Shown here: one piece after another, positions 37,801-52,298 of the stretch
How positions within the stretch are numbered: position 1 is the stretch's first letter
How the letters are laid out: each line of letters starts with the position of its first letter
Assembly (NCBI GenBank): GCA_013397935.1
Contig: VZRN01006292.1
Coordinates: 718,411-782,410 of the forward strand
Direction: 5' to 3'
Source: Dasyornis broadbenti
Lineage: Eukaryota > Chordata > Aves > Passeriformes > Dasyornithidae
Length of the DNA stretch: 64,000 bases
Program-made: the position numbers and the translations under genes
The notes under the pieces: generated by a model
Database searches by the model: none
The model's input: the letters and a program-made list of their open reading frames with translations, nothing else
What the model was told of the DNA's origin: nothing

Positions 37801-39548
37801 ATGATGTTAAAGATGCTTAGGTTAAGAAATGTAAGAAAAACAAACTCGACATGAAGTCACTGACTGACTTCATGACAGTCATTGCTGCTGATGAACTGGC
37901 AAAGGAGGACCTTTCCTGAGACCTGTGTTCATGGGACCCCATAACTCATGGAAGATTTACACAGCTGGAACAACTGAAACCTAAACACAAGAGCATCTAA
38001 TGATACAGAAGCTGGAAACAAACTAATTCATTAGAGGTGAAGCTTACAATGATCTATTTTAACATGACATGAAAGAATAATTTCAGGCTTAAACATTATA
38101 GAGGGACGTATGAAAGCAGACGTCATTATCTATACTTGGTATCCATATGAATACCATTGTTAAAAATGGAAGAAATAAAGAGTTGTGCAGCCCCAGTGAT
38201 TTTGCCAAACTTCGGAATTTCAGATCAAAGAAAACATTTGCTGGGCATGGAACAGGAAGAATTTGTTCAACCAGTTAAAGCTCAAAGAGAAAAGGATTAG
38301 GACAAAAATGCTAAAGAAACTCAAAATGGCCAAAGAGATCAAGCGAATGAAACAGACATTTTGAACGTATTATAGAAAGAAAAAAGCACTAAGCAGAAAG
38401 CAGATACCACTACCTAAACTCTACTAACAAGAAGTTCAATTGTTAAGCCATTTTCGGTTCATTTAAAGATTTCTACACAGTGAAAAACAGTGTGAACAAG
38501 TTGGAACAGACAAAGCCCAAGTAATTTTACATCTAGCTGTTTTGAAAGAGTCCATCAGAAACAACAAAACTAACAAAGATGTTTTATGCCTTTTCTTAAT
38601 ACATTAGTCAAGTGAAATAAGGTTGACATCTTCCATGCTCTGTTAAACTTTGAAGGACTAAGAGGTCATCCTTCTACAATGTTAGCTAACAACCTCTACT
38701 GAAACCTTTTCATACTTTACCTGGAGAATGCATTTTCACCTAAGTTAACAAGTTAAAGTGGAAATTTTGATGTCATGGAGTGTATTCACTTCTCTAAGCT
38801 CTGATGATAGAGACAGCACAATTAACCACTAGCTCTAAATTAGAATTTGGATAAACATGCCAATAAAGCAGTTCTTAAATACGCTGTTAATTTTTATGGT
38901 ATTTAAAAAATGCTGTCCAACAGAGACAGAGTGTTAATGAGCTGGAACAACAAACATTTCTTGGAAAGTTTAAGTTTTATTCTGTTGGGCTTTAAATTTC
39001 TGGTTTTTTCTGATTAAGCACAATGCTAAAATTATGTTTTCTAATTAATACTTTCATGCAGAATTCACAATGGCTTTTGAAAGTTCCTTTTTATTGAAAG
39101 GAAACAAAAAACCACCCAACCCCAAAACATATCTGCTAAAACCCAGCATCTATTTGCATTACAAAGCAAATGTCAACCACTCTTATCAAAAGGAACTGAG
39201 TAACCTTTCCAGAACAACTACTTCAATTATTTTCCTCCAAGTTGCACTGAAAATGCTCTTCTGAAAATAAGGCAGGGATTGTTTTTTAGCTCAACCTGAA
39301 GATGCACCCTGGTGGTTTAATAAGTACACAGCAACTACTGCATAGGTACTAGTAGGTTATCTGATTTTGGCTAGAATTTTCAAAGACAAGGAATTAGTCA
39401 ATCTATTATTTCTATATCTCTTTTGAATTATTAGAAATTTTCCTAATGCATTTATAAAATTTCTAATGTTCCACTGTACACAGTTCTCGTGTAGTATAAC
39501 ATATTTCTTACATGAAAGTTTATTTGTGAATATCATGCCATTTGACTA

Positions 39549-39900
39549 GAATCATAGAATAGTTTGAGTTGGAAGGGACCTTTTAAAGGTCATCTCGTCC
39601 AAACCCTCTGCAATGAGCAGGGACACACTGAACTATCAGAGGGACACATTCACCATCATGTGTCTCAGAGCCTCATCCAAACTGACCTTGAAAGTTTCCA
39701 GGATGGGGCACCTACCACCTCCATAACCTGATCCAGTATTTTACCACTCTCTTCATAAAAACTATTATTTCTTATATCTAACCAGTTTATATATACATAT
39801 ATATATATATATATATANCCCTCAGTTCTATAGCAACAGGCCCAGCAAAGAAATTTGTCCCCATCTTTCTTACAGATCCAACCATTCCAATTCTCTCAGC
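39549..39900 (-). mobile_element. CR1 LINE 3' fragment (inverted), split by (AT)n
   Basis: It begins AGAATCATAGAATAGTTTGA, continues GTTGGAAGGGACCTTTTAAA and GATGGGGCACCTACCACCTC, which is the inverted CR1 3' end. After the AT repeat at 39789-39817 the sequence TCTATAGCAACAGGCCCAGC resumes, probably the same element. It lies in the large ASXL3 intron. Confidence 0.75.
39789..39818. repeat. (AT)n microsatellite ending in one undetermined base
   Basis: The run of TA/AT dinucleotides, with one C interruption, ends at an n at 39818 before CCCTCAG. The unresolved base implies the repeat length is uncertain. Confidence 0.9.
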
Positions 39901-41599
39901 CTTATAATAAAAATACCAAACAAAACCAAAACCAACCAAGCAAAAGTACAAATATAAAATCAATCAAAAAATCAGCAAGAGAAGTGAAGATTCATCCAAA
40001 TGAAGTGTCCAGTGCCACTCATTTTTTCTATACTTTCTAAAAATTGCTACTAACGCTATATTATACCTTGGGAAAAGAACAATCCTATAATTCACATACT
40101 TTCCCAAAGGTATATAAAAGAAATTATCTGCAAAAGATGGAAGATATGAGAAAATACATTTTGATGCTTTTGCATTAAAGCTTCCAAATTATTACAAATG
40201 AAAAATTTAGCAGCATTTATAACACACAGAGGAAACATTACATTTTATTTACATGTGTGGAGAGACACCACTTCTGTTTTGTAACTTGAATTTGTCACAA
40301 ATGAGATTCTTCAGCACTGGGCATCAGCACCATCACTGACCTGTGATGCTTGTACAGTGCAGATGGAGCATCTGAAGATGCAGCAACTTTAGTGACTGAC
40401 TTTCTGAAGGCACACACTTTAGAGACCCTTATGTTCAAGCAGGGACTAGATAATCTGAAATGAGGGAACAAGGACAACAGAGATCATGTGATGAACCTCA
40501 GGAAGGTGTTGGTAGGTGTGATACCCGCAAAACCTACCATTGTCACTGTTCATGATGTCCCTCCACCTTCACTCTAAGAATACTGCCAGACATGAGATTG
40601 GGTGGATCAGAAGTGACAAGCAGGCTGTAGGAATCATCATGGAACCTAGGGATCTGTTGATATTTTTATCAGCAGTGTCAGACATATACTGTATGAAGTG
40701 GTGGTTTAGTAGGTGTTACAGGCACATGGTGATGCCCCAAGAAGGTTTAGAGATATGGCAGTAGGTAAGCAGTGACTGAAAACAGCCCTTGTGGAGGAAA
40801 GGAACATGCTCTATAGACAGACTTGCAAATTTCTTGAAATTTGAATGCTATATTTACATACATGGCCCAATAGTATGGGCAAACCAAATTCAAATAAATC
40901 CTGTTCTGCGATCCACTGCCAAAATAAGTTTCTTTATAAAAGGAGGGGTTAAAGAAGGGGATAATGTGATGGAAATGGTACATTTATTTCAGTCTTTGAT
41001 GATTGAACACTAATGCAAGAACTATGAACGGTACGTAGGAGGACTTGGAAGATTTAGCTGACAATTGACATTTTGACTTAACTGGCAAAATGACGATCTG
41101 ATAATTCATGACTGATGGTAATATAAAAGATTAAGCTTGTTTGTGAAAAAAAGAAAGAAATGACAACAGAATTTTAAAAAATGTGGTTCACGTAGTCATA
41201 CTTTCATAAATGCAGAATTAGTTGGAAGAATCCTGAAGAACATGGTGCTAGTGAAAAAGGAGTTAAAAAAACTGTCACAGTGCTTTAAATAAACAATGCT
41301 GACCACATGGAGTGCAAAGCCTCCTGCAAAGGAGTAATGGGGTTTGTACAATAAGACCACATTGTCTTAGTTAGGACCTCACTGTTGATCTCACAGCATG
41401 GAGGGAATGGAAATGAGGTCAACTTACTAAGCAAGAATGCCACAGCAGAACATGGTATAATGGACCAAAATTAGACACAGTTGGAAAGGGACACATCAAA
41501 CTCCAAAAGAAATAATTTTTTAACTACATTAAAAGCAAGAAGATGATGAAAGGAAAAAAAAAAATCACTGTGCAACACTGGGGGAGTACTAGAGGAATA

Positions 41600-43345
41600 C
41601 AGAGACAAAGCTAATCTTCATACTTCTTTTTTTTTGTATGAGCCTTCACCACAAATCTACTGGGTTGAGGTGCTTAATACAATTAATACCAGCAACAAAA
41701 GGCAAAAGGGTCAGAACTGACCTTGAACAAGCAAGGGAACAAGCAAGGAGCTCAACAAATATTACTTAAATGCACTTAAATCATCTGGGCTTGATAGTCT
41801 AGCCTGTTAAATGCCAAGATATGAATCTATTTCAAAACTGTTAGAAGATGGATTTTGAAGAAATGAAGACTACAAATGTAAAATTATACATGATAGTTAC
41901 ACATATATAGCACATATGTATCCCCTGTGTCTAAAGAAGGGAATAAGAACAGCTAAGGACTTACAGACTTAGCTTCAGAACTCTATGGTCTGTACACAGA
42001 CAAGCCATTCTTTTTTGTGATACTCTAGGCTGTCCTAAGGTACTGATATGGACACCTTCTGAGCAGACACAACCCAGAATCTACAGGGGTTCTTTAACAT
42101 TTTGAAGAGGTTAGGTGCTAGCCTTTCAGCTGACCCAAGAAACCTGTGTTTAAATGCCTTGCTTCTTCCCCCTGTCTTCATGCTCTGGAAAATGTGTGCA
42201 ATGGTTAAAGCACAAGATAGAATCATAGGAACATTTAGGTTGGAGAAGACCTTTAACACCATTGAGTCCAACCATTAACCCAGCACTGCCAAGCCCACCA
42301 CTAACCCATGTAAGGGATCACACTATACACAATTGCCTGGAAATTAACCAGGGGTTGAGCAACAGCCAACACAGATTTGTCAAGAACAGGTCACATCAGA
42401 TCAGTCTGTTTTCTCTCTGGCAGCATAAAAGGGCTTGTGCCAGAAGAGAAGCAGCACAAGTCGTGTATCTTGATGGTAACAATGCAGAGTTGCTTAACAT
42501 TTCCTTAAGCAAAGCCAGGATATATACGTTGTAATTAGATTGCCGGAGAGCTACTCAGAACTCTTTACTTAGGGAACTATTGTTTATTTATTATCAACTG
42601 GGAGTCTGTATATTCAGAGGCATGATAAGATGGAAGTAATTTGAAAATAGTATCAGTCAGCAAGTACACTGAAATGTACAACCTAAATTCAGAATTCTCA
42701 TGATGGTTTTGTGAATTACTTTGGAAACAATAGGGATAAGCAGGGCATTGCAATAGTGGCAAATGCAAAGTTTGACACTCTTTTATAATACACAACTAGA
42801 GAAATACAAAATGAGAGAACTAAGTGGCTATGCAATGGCTCTGCAGAAAAGCATTTGTATTGATGGTCTGTTCACAAGTTAACCTTGCAATTGCTAAGGT
42901 GAGCACAACACTGTGAGTTACAAACAGGAGTATTGTGCAAAAGCAGAGAAATGAGTTTTGCTCTCCTTGGTTACTTATCACTTGAGCTGGAGTAATACAT
43001 TCAGTTCTGACTGATGTGACTCAGAACCCATACAAAATGCAAAGGAGATAAATGAGGCTGAGAACAGATTTAAGATTGTGGATCTACAAAGACTGCATTA
43101 ATATGGGCTACTTCTTAAGAAAACGAAACACAGACACAGCCATCTCCACACTCTACACACAGATGCCAAAATGAATAAAGAGTAACAGTCAGAATTGTAG
43201 CAAGAGAGATTCAGATCAGACCCTGAGGAAAAAACTTTCTATCAGTGAAAACAATGAAGCACTACATTTCTTTGGGAGAGGCTGTGAATTCTCCACCACT
43301 GAACAGCCAAAAGAAGTTTTAGACAATTTACAGAAAAGCAGACAT
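41600..43345 (+). mobile_element. Ancient CR1/LINE copy with a younger CR1 inserted
   Basis: Pieces appear in CR1 order on the plus strand. A linker-like stretch lies at 41630-41830. An RT fragment at 42357-42520 is readable as QHRFVKNRSHQISLF and then VVYLDGNNAELLNIS (compare QHGF.KG.S and VVYLDFSKAFDT.S). A 3' part lies at 43195-43330 with GAGAGATTCAGATCAGACCC, TGAGGAAAAAACTTTCTATC and GGGAGAGGCTGTGAATTCTC. An inverted CR1 tail (42219-42311) interrupts it. Heavily decayed; the left boundary is uncertain. Confidence 0.45.
42219..42311 (-). mobile_element. CR1 LINE 3'-end fragment (inverted)
   Basis: It reads AGAATCATAGGAACATTTAG, GTTGGAGAAGACCTTTAACA, CCATTGAGTCCAACCATTAA, CCCAGCACTGCCAAGCCCAC: the inverted tail of a CR1 subfamily distinct from the copies at 31 and 52 kb. 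It sits inside the older copy described for 41600-43345. Confidence 0.75.
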
Positions 43346-45454
43346 CATTGATTTTGCCTTAGTGTAGAGAAGATAAGATAAATAGTCCTTTTTTGCCATG
43401 TTTTCTACATCAAGATGGTATATCAAATTGCCATCTCTTGCACGATCATTAAAAAGAAAACTAAAAGTGCATATATTTAACTTCTGAGCAATTGCCAATC
43501 TCCATTTTCAAAAAAAGGTGCTTAAGAATCAGTCCTTGCATTCTGGCTTCCAGGCTTCTAACCTGTTAATGCCATTCCAGTGGAGTTACTCTATGCAGTG
43601 TAATATAACTGACCACAGCTCGTGATTTGTATCTCAATGAGCCCCTCATTTGGACAGAATGACCTTCAGAAACACTGCGATTTCGTAAGATAATGTCTTA
43701 GCTTGCCTGCATGCAATTAAAACCTTAGATTACACTCAGCTTCTGGAACTATCATTCTCAAACACAAGCCCGTTGTATCTGCTACCAGTCCTGCTTCATG
43801 ACGTCTGCAAGGATCCTTACTCATTCATGAACAACATTTTTACTAGCAGTTGATAACTTGAGGCATGTTAAAAGTCAAGGTTGATACTGTCTGCCTTGAG
43901 GCTGAGTGTGGCAACCCTGTGGAAGGGATTTCTCATAAAGCCCAAGAGACAGAAATTCTCATTGGGAAATATTGAATGGCTGCAGAGAGTAGTAGTATTA
44001 TAACACCACATACTTTCTCCATACCAATGTTTTTCTTAATAAAATGGATGAGGTACTAAAAAGTGGAACAGAACTTACTACTATATGTGCTCCTGTTAGT
44101 CTCTGGACTGTTTATGTTCTGACTGATACACTGTTCAGAAACTAACAAGATCTGCTTGCACTTATAAAAGCTCAAATTCTCTATAATAATGCAAAATAAT
44201 CATTATCCTGTTCACTACTTTGGCTAATGACCCGGGAACCAATTATGTCAAGGAGTTATCCACAGCTAGAGCTCTCCTTGTTAAATAATAGATGGCAATT
44301 GTAAGACTTAACTTTTATCCATCTGCAAAGTACTTTTAAGTGAACTTGCATGTATTTCTAGTACGAAAATAATTCAGTAAGTTTCTCCATTTCCTATAGA
44401 ATACTGCTGACTGTTCAAGTATGCTATTACCTATCTAAAAGTAATTTTTCCACTTATACAACTACTATTCAAAGAGATTGTGATAAATGGGATCAAACTA
44501 AAAGGATGCTCTAACAGTTGGCAAGTCTATAATAATGAGAGTGAACGCACTTGAGTTAAAATGAAAAGCAGCCGTAGTTGTCACAAAAAATCTTTAAGAT
44601 CTGTTAAACAATGGCTGCATTTCTCATGGTAGTGTTTCTGCTACATGACTCAATGCTAAGCAAAGTCGTTGCATTTTTCAGCATTTAGTCATATCTGAGT
44701 GGTACCATATGGTAACAATATCAGATCAAAGCAGAGGTTGAACTAACCCTTGATAATTGCAAGGAACAGATCATGTAGATAAAGCCTGTGAAAGACCACA
44801 TAATAGCCAATTACTATGAAAACTGTCAAATAGAAGTTTTCTATTTCTATTTAGTTTAGCTGGCAATAGACTAAAAAGGGGAATTTTAATGTCCATTAAT
44901 TTCAGTATATTTCAAATATTTCAGTCTGTTTGATATAACTGTGGCTATGACTCACATATATGCATCCACCGTCTTCTATTTATATTAGTTAAACTGTGGC
45001 AGCAATCAATAGTAACTTTTAGTATGCAAAAGACATCCATGGGTTACTTGTCTATTGTATGAAATACAGCAGTTGATTGTATTAAATTTAGTCTTCACTT
45101 TAAATTTTGTTCTGGTAGATTAAAAAGCTCAAGTCCAGCAATTCTTCTTTAGACATTTTTATGGCTTGTGCAAATTTTAATGCCCTTCTCTGGATTCTTT
45201 CCACAGCTTCTGAAGTGAACTGGCCATGTTTAATACTGAAGATGATGACTTAATAGTATCTATTTAATGAAAGGGTATTTTGTTTAGTGCAGCCACCCTG
45301 GTGGTGGTGTTGCTTAAAGGTTGACTGAACAGATGTTTCTGCTGAGCTGTCCATAATCATGACCACATTTTCTTTTAAAATTTGATTTAGAAACTAGAAA
45401 TGGAATAACCCACATAACTTCCAGTACAAAATGATGTATGCTTTTCTACACTAA

Positions 45455-46010
45455 ATCAAAGGAAGTTTGGGTTGCAAGGACCTTAAAAGATTGTCTAGTT
45501 CCAAACCCCTGCCATGGCCAGAGACACCTTCCACTAGGCCAGGTTGCACGAAACCCCATCCACAGGAAGTACCTGTACGTGTGACAGATAACCTATCAAG
45601 TTAAAGCACAAGCCTTTCATTCATCTCCCAGACCTGGAATAACCACACTGAAAGTACTAACATGTTTGTGTTATTTAACTATAATAATACACTTCAGATG
45701 GAAATAAAAATCCGTTAGTTTTCAATATGTCCAAAGATGGAGAACCCACAATCTCTCTAGGCAGCCTGTGACCTCACTAAAAAAAGTTTCACTTTATGCC
45801 AATATGAAAGCTCCTGCCTTATGGTTTGTACCTACTGTCTCTGGTTGTGTCACGTCCTTTTATACACATTGATAAAACCACCCCTAGTCCTTCTGGTATC
45901 TAGGCAAAGTCCTAGAAGTGGACAAAGTACTCCAGGTGTGGCCTTATCAGTGCTGAGTTTGATGGGATGGTCTGTTAAACTCCCATCACAACAGCATTCA
46001 TGTCACTGCC
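45455..46010 (-). mobile_element. CR1 LINE 3' half (inverted), interrupted
   Basis: The first part (45455-45570) has AGTTTGGGTTGCAAGGACC, AGACACCTTCCACTAGGCCA and CACGAAACCCCATCCACAG. The second (45725-46010) has CAATCTCTCTAGGCAGCCTG, TTTATACACATTGATAAAAC and CAAAGTACTCCAGGTGTGGC. Both are inverted CR1 in consistent order. About 155 bases (45570-45724) between them do not look like CR1 and may be a later insertion or a decayed stretch. Confidence 0.75.
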
Positions 46011-48196
46011 TCTTCTCTGACCCTGACCCCTAAGATCTGAACCAGACTGTAATCCACCCTACGAAAGAGGTCCATACACATGCTGATCCCCTTGAGGCCA
46101 ACAACCAAACACCTCTCTATTCTTCTCTGCCTGTCTTTTGTTTCAAGCCAATGGTTCTGATATACATAAAAAAAAAGGAAAGAGAAACATACAGAGTGTA
46201 ATACTGGAGAGAAGCAAAAATAGGAGGGGAATGAATAGTTAAGGAGTCGGTAATTACCAAGTTTAATACAAAACATTGATAATTTCAGGTCTTGAGGAGA
46301 CAGATGGTAGAAATGTGGAAGAAGTAATGCAGCTGAAGATGCAGAACATTTAAAAAGTAGACAGGCCCTGCAAAAACCCACGGACACAATAGGATAGCAA
46401 CTGTTTCTTTGCCTGAAGATAAGGAACACTCATGGGCTCATCTCAAACAGAAAAATGCACACATTTACACAGTCACATGACTGATGATAAATCTAGCCCT
46501 TCTTAAACCAGTTACCATATATTTAAAGCCAACAGTTGAGGAGTTTCTGAGAAAGAAGTATATAAACAGGAATATAAGAAAAATACTGACAAGATGCAAT
46601 TACCAGCATCTTTTTGCTATTGTGACCACAGAATAGCTACAGTAACACTGAGAAACACATGAATGGTGAGAGATATATCCAACAGTACATATACATACAT
46701 AAATACAGCAGACAGCAATACATGGTCTGACTCAAGAGCTGCTGCCAGAACAACAAAACTCAGCCACCACAACTTCAGGTCTGGGGAGGTGACATCGATA
46801 GGTACCAACTCATCCTATGGCTCTCTCAGCAGTTCTGATGTACCTTGGGTGCCCATGTTCACTCTGTATAAGCTCTCTTCCATGGCTCTCACCTTTCCAG
46901 AGTAAAGGATAACATGACCCAGAATATGTTAGTTCTGATTATGAAGTTATCAATCCCTATAAGAGAGCAATGTCATTGCCACCTGATCAGCGACATAACA
47001 TAAACAGTTTGCCTTCAAATACAAAATGAAAAGACAGATTTTGAAGACAGATGGTGAAAGTGATTCTGAGTATTACTTTAGTCCTATAAAAAAATAACCA
47101 GATTAAAGTTAGAAGTAAAACAGCAAAGGATGAAAAAGAAAATATCTACTACTATAGCAATAATTGCTTCAGACATGAGAAGAAAAGGAAGACGCATCTT
47201 TTAGAGAAAGAAACAAAGACCTTTTCCATCTTCACTAAAGTGGGAAATATGCCGAGTAAGACTGAAGAATTGCAAACATATGTTTTCAAAATGAAATGTG
47301 ACTTGTTAATTTAGACCTTGTCTAAATCAAGAAGACAAGTGGGATAGCTATATTCATTCCAATACACTGTAGTGTCAAAAAAGACAATAGAATCCAATCT
47401 GTTTGAGCTCAGATGCAAGAAATTAGATGAAGAATTTAAGGCGAGTAATAAATCTGGCAAAATGAAAAGATAAAGCATGCTTTAAAATGAAACAAAACCC
47501 ACGCAGAATAGAAAGAAAACCAGAACATGCAGCAAACAGTACCTTTTAACTGCATTCAAATTCTAGAACTAACAATTAAAAACTTTTTTTTCTAATACAT
47601 ACTTCACATAATTAGTGAACCCAGGCACGTCAGAACACACAGCAAACAGCAAGCATTTATAAAGATACTAGTAAAGGCATATAAGCCTGGGGGAAAACCA
47701 GGCAAAATAGAAAAACAGGTATGGATTGTGATCAAGGCAAATATCTATGGAACTTGTTTAAAACAAGATGACTAGAGACTCTGAGAAAGTTAAATTATCC
47801 AAAAATGCTCATATTTTGTGAAGAGTGAATGAAAAGGGATATAAACTGCCAGTGTCTATTCACCTAGCTTTTAATAAAAATTATAGGCATATACCCTTGA
47901 CCCCAAGAAGCAGAAGGGGAGGGGAAGTCACATGTAAGCATCTAAAATCACTCTAAAATTTTTGATGAGTGTAATAAATGAAAATCCTGCATCCAATCCC
48001 TTTTCTTTAGGCTTTAGAAAACACTGCTTTTCTATGCAAAAAAATGGCCGCATGTCCTTAACACAAGAGAGAACAAGCTAAATGAAATTTGAGTTTAAAT
48101 AATTCAAAGAATAGTAATGTTCTCAAATAATTAGGAAAAAAGTCTCAACTTCTTTTTTTCCTTCTGTATTTAAGCCAAACAAATGTATTGGAAAAG

Positions 48197-48245
48197 GGTG
48201 AGGGGAGGGGAGGGAAAGGCGAGGGGAGAAGCAGGGAGAGTGTGA
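48197..48245. repeat. Purine-rich (GGGA)n-like low-complexity run
   Basis: The plus strand is almost entirely G and A (GAGGGGAGGGGAGGGAAAGG type units) inside the large ASXL3 intron. Such polypurine tracts can form triplex structures. The short open frames that run through it are artefacts of composition. Confidence 0.8.
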
Positions 48246-51200
48246 CAGTAAGGGTGAAGAGGCGGAGAGATTGCTGCAGAAGCACGGATGGATCACTTCT
48301 GCTCACTCTTCCTTTCGCTGCACCTGCATCCAACACCCTGTTTCAAGTCCTCAGCTGTCTTCAGATTCAGAACGGTATGGAATGCTCTGTTCTCCATCTA
48401 ATTCCAGTGCAGCCCTACGGTGGCAACACTGGAGGCACTGCAGACCAACTCATATCACTTTATTATCAGCACTTTGCAAGGGAGTTGCAGCTGAAACACT
48501 ACACACTGCAGTACTGCAGTGCATCCTTAATAGCTACATAATTTGGAGCACATCAGCCCCTTGTGCCCGTATACATTACCATTTATGTCCACGTATTAGT
48601 TATACTCTCATAACACAGCTCCTAGCACAGTGTTTTAAAAAGGTACTTATGTGAGGCACTTACTTTCCCACTGGAAGGGAGGTGCTTTTATCAGTTTTCT
48701 TTTTAAAGTAATAATTCTGTCAAATGTAAATGGAACTTGTATGGCACAAAGTCCTCTTATTTTTAAGCACTAACAGCTGTGCACTGTACTTTATAAAACT
48801 TGCTTGAAGGGAAAAAGAGGGGAACGAAAGCTTCACTAGTTTGCATCAGAAGAACAACCTTGAGTGAAGGGCCCCTCAAACATCAGAAGGACTTATGGGA
48901 AAGGATGTTGCAGAGACAGCTGTGGCTCTTGTATTTTTAGCTTTCAGGGGGCACAGCACCATTGCTGTGTCCTACTTGATGTTCCAACCAACTTTAGCCT
49001 TGCTACAGACAAAAGCAAATGCAATAGTTCTGCTAACACCTCTGCAAAACTTGTTCTTAAAGGTGAAATATGTTTTAAGTGCGACAACAGCTTGTAACGA
49101 GGGCTTGAGAAATCAAACAAGAACTTCCACAACATGGATGTGGCAAGGTGGAAAACACTGATTCACACTTCTGAAATACAGTGACCAAGCCTGCAGGAAT
49201 ATGAACCCCTGACACTTAATCAAAAATGTAAAGTTTCCTATTCACATAGGTAGACATCCTGATACTGAGGAGGACCTCTAGGGATTACTGCAAACAAGCA
49301 AACAAGAATTCCATTACCACATCAATCAGAGCAGCCAGATTGCAATGCAATTGCAGTGAGCCTTTCTGGTCTGCCTAGGGAACCTGAAAGAGTAGCTTTC
49401 TTGTAGCTAAAGACAACTCAGATTTTGAAGTGAAATGCTTCAGCTTTCAACTCACGTAAAGTGAAACTGATGTTGTTAACACACGACTGTGAAATATGCA
49501 CCTATACCATCCATACAGGTGTGTTAGGTAAAATAAGTATTAACTTGCTGCATAAGGAGAGGTGCAGCTGGAGCTGGTAACCTGTCTGAAAACCCTTGGC
49601 CTGCTCAGCTCAGGAATCAGACCCAGAATTTTACTGAAAAAGCAGCTTAAATCTTTGGAATTTCTTCATATATCTAGTCCGTAAGATACCTGTATCAAAA
49701 CTACCCTAATAAAGCTGTACAAATAAAGCACATTACAACAACACCATGCTGTCCACATCAACCAGTAAAACTGAAGAAAAAATGTCAACCAAAGGGAGAA
49801 ATGTGACATAAAATGACCTTCAATTACTGCACACACAGAGGTGCCAATTTAACAGCTTTTTAAATATGCATAGGTGCAGATGACATATGTTACATTTAAC
49901 CTTCAATTGTAAATGTTCTCCTCTGAACGAAATGCTTTTGTCATAACCCTAAAACTATGTCAGTGTAAAACACAAACATTTACAGGAACATAATAATAAA
50001 TATTTGAAAGCTACTAATGATAGAGAATGGAAAAGGACACAGCTAAAAGGTTGTAGGATCAGCAAGAAAGGTAGGTAAGTAAGATAAGGTACCCATTTAA
50101 ATACCACTATACAATAATTCCATGGAGAGAAACATAAAATAAACCTGGAAGCAAATAATATACGCAGCACTAATTTCTGCTGTTGGCCTTTTTATAAAGG
50201 AAATTCTGCAAAACACCAATGGCAAATATGGCAGGGAATGGGGAAGTCAATGAAGGAGTCACTGACAATTTTTAGTAAGGGCGAAAACAAGCAGCGAGAT
50301 GGCTACATTGCTACAGGAAACTGAAAATCAAGCTTTGCTTACTCTCTTCTAATATAAAACTAATGTACGGTAAGATATATACTAAATACTAAGTCTTCAG
50401 AATGTCAGATACCAGACTTCTCTTCCTGTCTTTTACAAGTAAAAGAATATTTTGTATTATTCATTACCCATTCTCCACCACAGAATTCCAACTGATGTGC
50501 TTGGGAGTAGAAGTAATTTGTGCACATCAAAAATAATAGTTACCTTTTGCTATCATTGCTTAAATTGTAGGAACAGACATTAAGCTGATTCATACTGCAT
50601 GAAAACAAAGACGTTTGAATTGGAATTCCATAGATAACCTCCCCCAAAATTACTTCTTATTATTTTAAACAGAACAGAGTAAATCACTAACTGACATCAC
50701 CCTGTGCCTTTTCTCAATGCAAGGTGAGAAGGAACCTTTGCAAGGTGACAGGATCAAACTGGAAGTGCCAGCATGAAGCTAAACCGAACAGGCCAAGACA
50801 GAAACATGGAACATGCACTGACCTTAAAATAAAAGGATGCTATGATGTTATTGCATAGCAATACCAGCACTGACCCAAGAGAAAACAATTATTTTGGGAT
50901 TCACTGATTTAGAAATTAAAAGAAAGAGAATAAGGTGGGTTTTGACTTGTTTTGGAATCCTTTGATTTGTACATCATGTTTTTCTTTTTAGTAGACTGAC
51001 CTGCTACAAACCTGAAATATAAACAGGGCCTTCTGCAATACTACATGACTTAAACAACCCTTTAAGAATACTGACGTTTTTAATTTAAGTAACTAACTTG
51101 ACTATCCATAAACTGTAGATAAAAGATAATTGCTAAATTTCTTTCATTAAACAAGTAAAGCTGAGACATATTAACTATTACTGGGATTTGATTTCCTCTA

Positions 51201-52298
51201 CTGTTTTAAATGCTCTTCCTGAATAGATCTGGTCCAATAAAATGGCAGTGCTACCTAACACACATCTGAGGGGGCTTTGAAGTGTCTTTGTAGGAAGCAA
51301 TTCACATCCTATGTGAAAGAGCAGGGCAGATGCAAATCACAAGAGACTTAAAAGAACCCAATACTACCAGAAGACACAATGCAGGACAGAGTTAAATTCT
51401 CAAAGATCAGAAAGGTGTTAAGCATTCCTAGAATCTGGAAAGACACCTTTTTTTTCCCAAGCATTCAGAAAAGAACGTTTTCTTTAGCTCTCTAAGGATT
51501 AGTAAAATCACTTCAGCTTCCTGCTACTCTTCAAATAAGGCTGCACTTCTCTTCTTGGAAGCTAAACAGGTGGGTGTGTTTCCCTTCCTTTTGCCCATAC
51601 CCCAGTGTTAAGAGCAGGAATTTGACTTCCCAGAAGCACCAACAAGGAAAGCTGGTGTAGACACAATATTGCCAACTGCTATTCCTTTTCAGCAACCTGC
51701 CGTACAGACCTGTTACTCATCCTTGCACAATATACACTGTTTAAATAATATTTAAAGACTCACTGATGCCATAAAGAAATCTAGATACAGAGTGAAACTT
51801 CCTGCTTTGAAGGTATTTGCTGAGAGGCGGTCAAGAAGGTTTTTGTTACATGTAATTATCAGCTTGATGTACCAATATCAGAAGTAGGTATTTGATGAAA
51901 AATCCATTGTTCTTTAGCTGCAAAAAGCTCTAATTAGAGATGTAAAGAAAAACACTTTGCTGGAATTTGTGATAACTGAAATCTCTTGTGCAGAGACTTT
52001 TCTTTCCATATAGTTTCTATATCTGAATGTTTTATGTATTTCCAGCTCAGCCATATAGGTCTCCCAGAGAATCACCCAATGCTTCTGTATCAGCTGAGCT
52101 TCAAGGATTTTGAGTCTTTGAATCCATACAGGTTAACGAAGAGCTGAAAATCTGGATGTTCAAATTCCAGTCATGAGGTTCCCAGTATCCAATGATGCAA
52201 GATTTTGAAGTAGACTGCTAAACAGACAAGTCTGGGAAATGGCAGCTTCTCAGGCACTGATCTCTTCTCTGCGGTCACCAGTGAAAGGACTTGAGGGA

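Noticed and set aside
45998..46429. A 143-residue minus-strand open frame with hydrophobic stretches.
   Set aside because: It overlaps the edge of a CR1 fragment and AT-rich DNA. The hydrophobic residues come from T-rich codons, and there is no homology signal.
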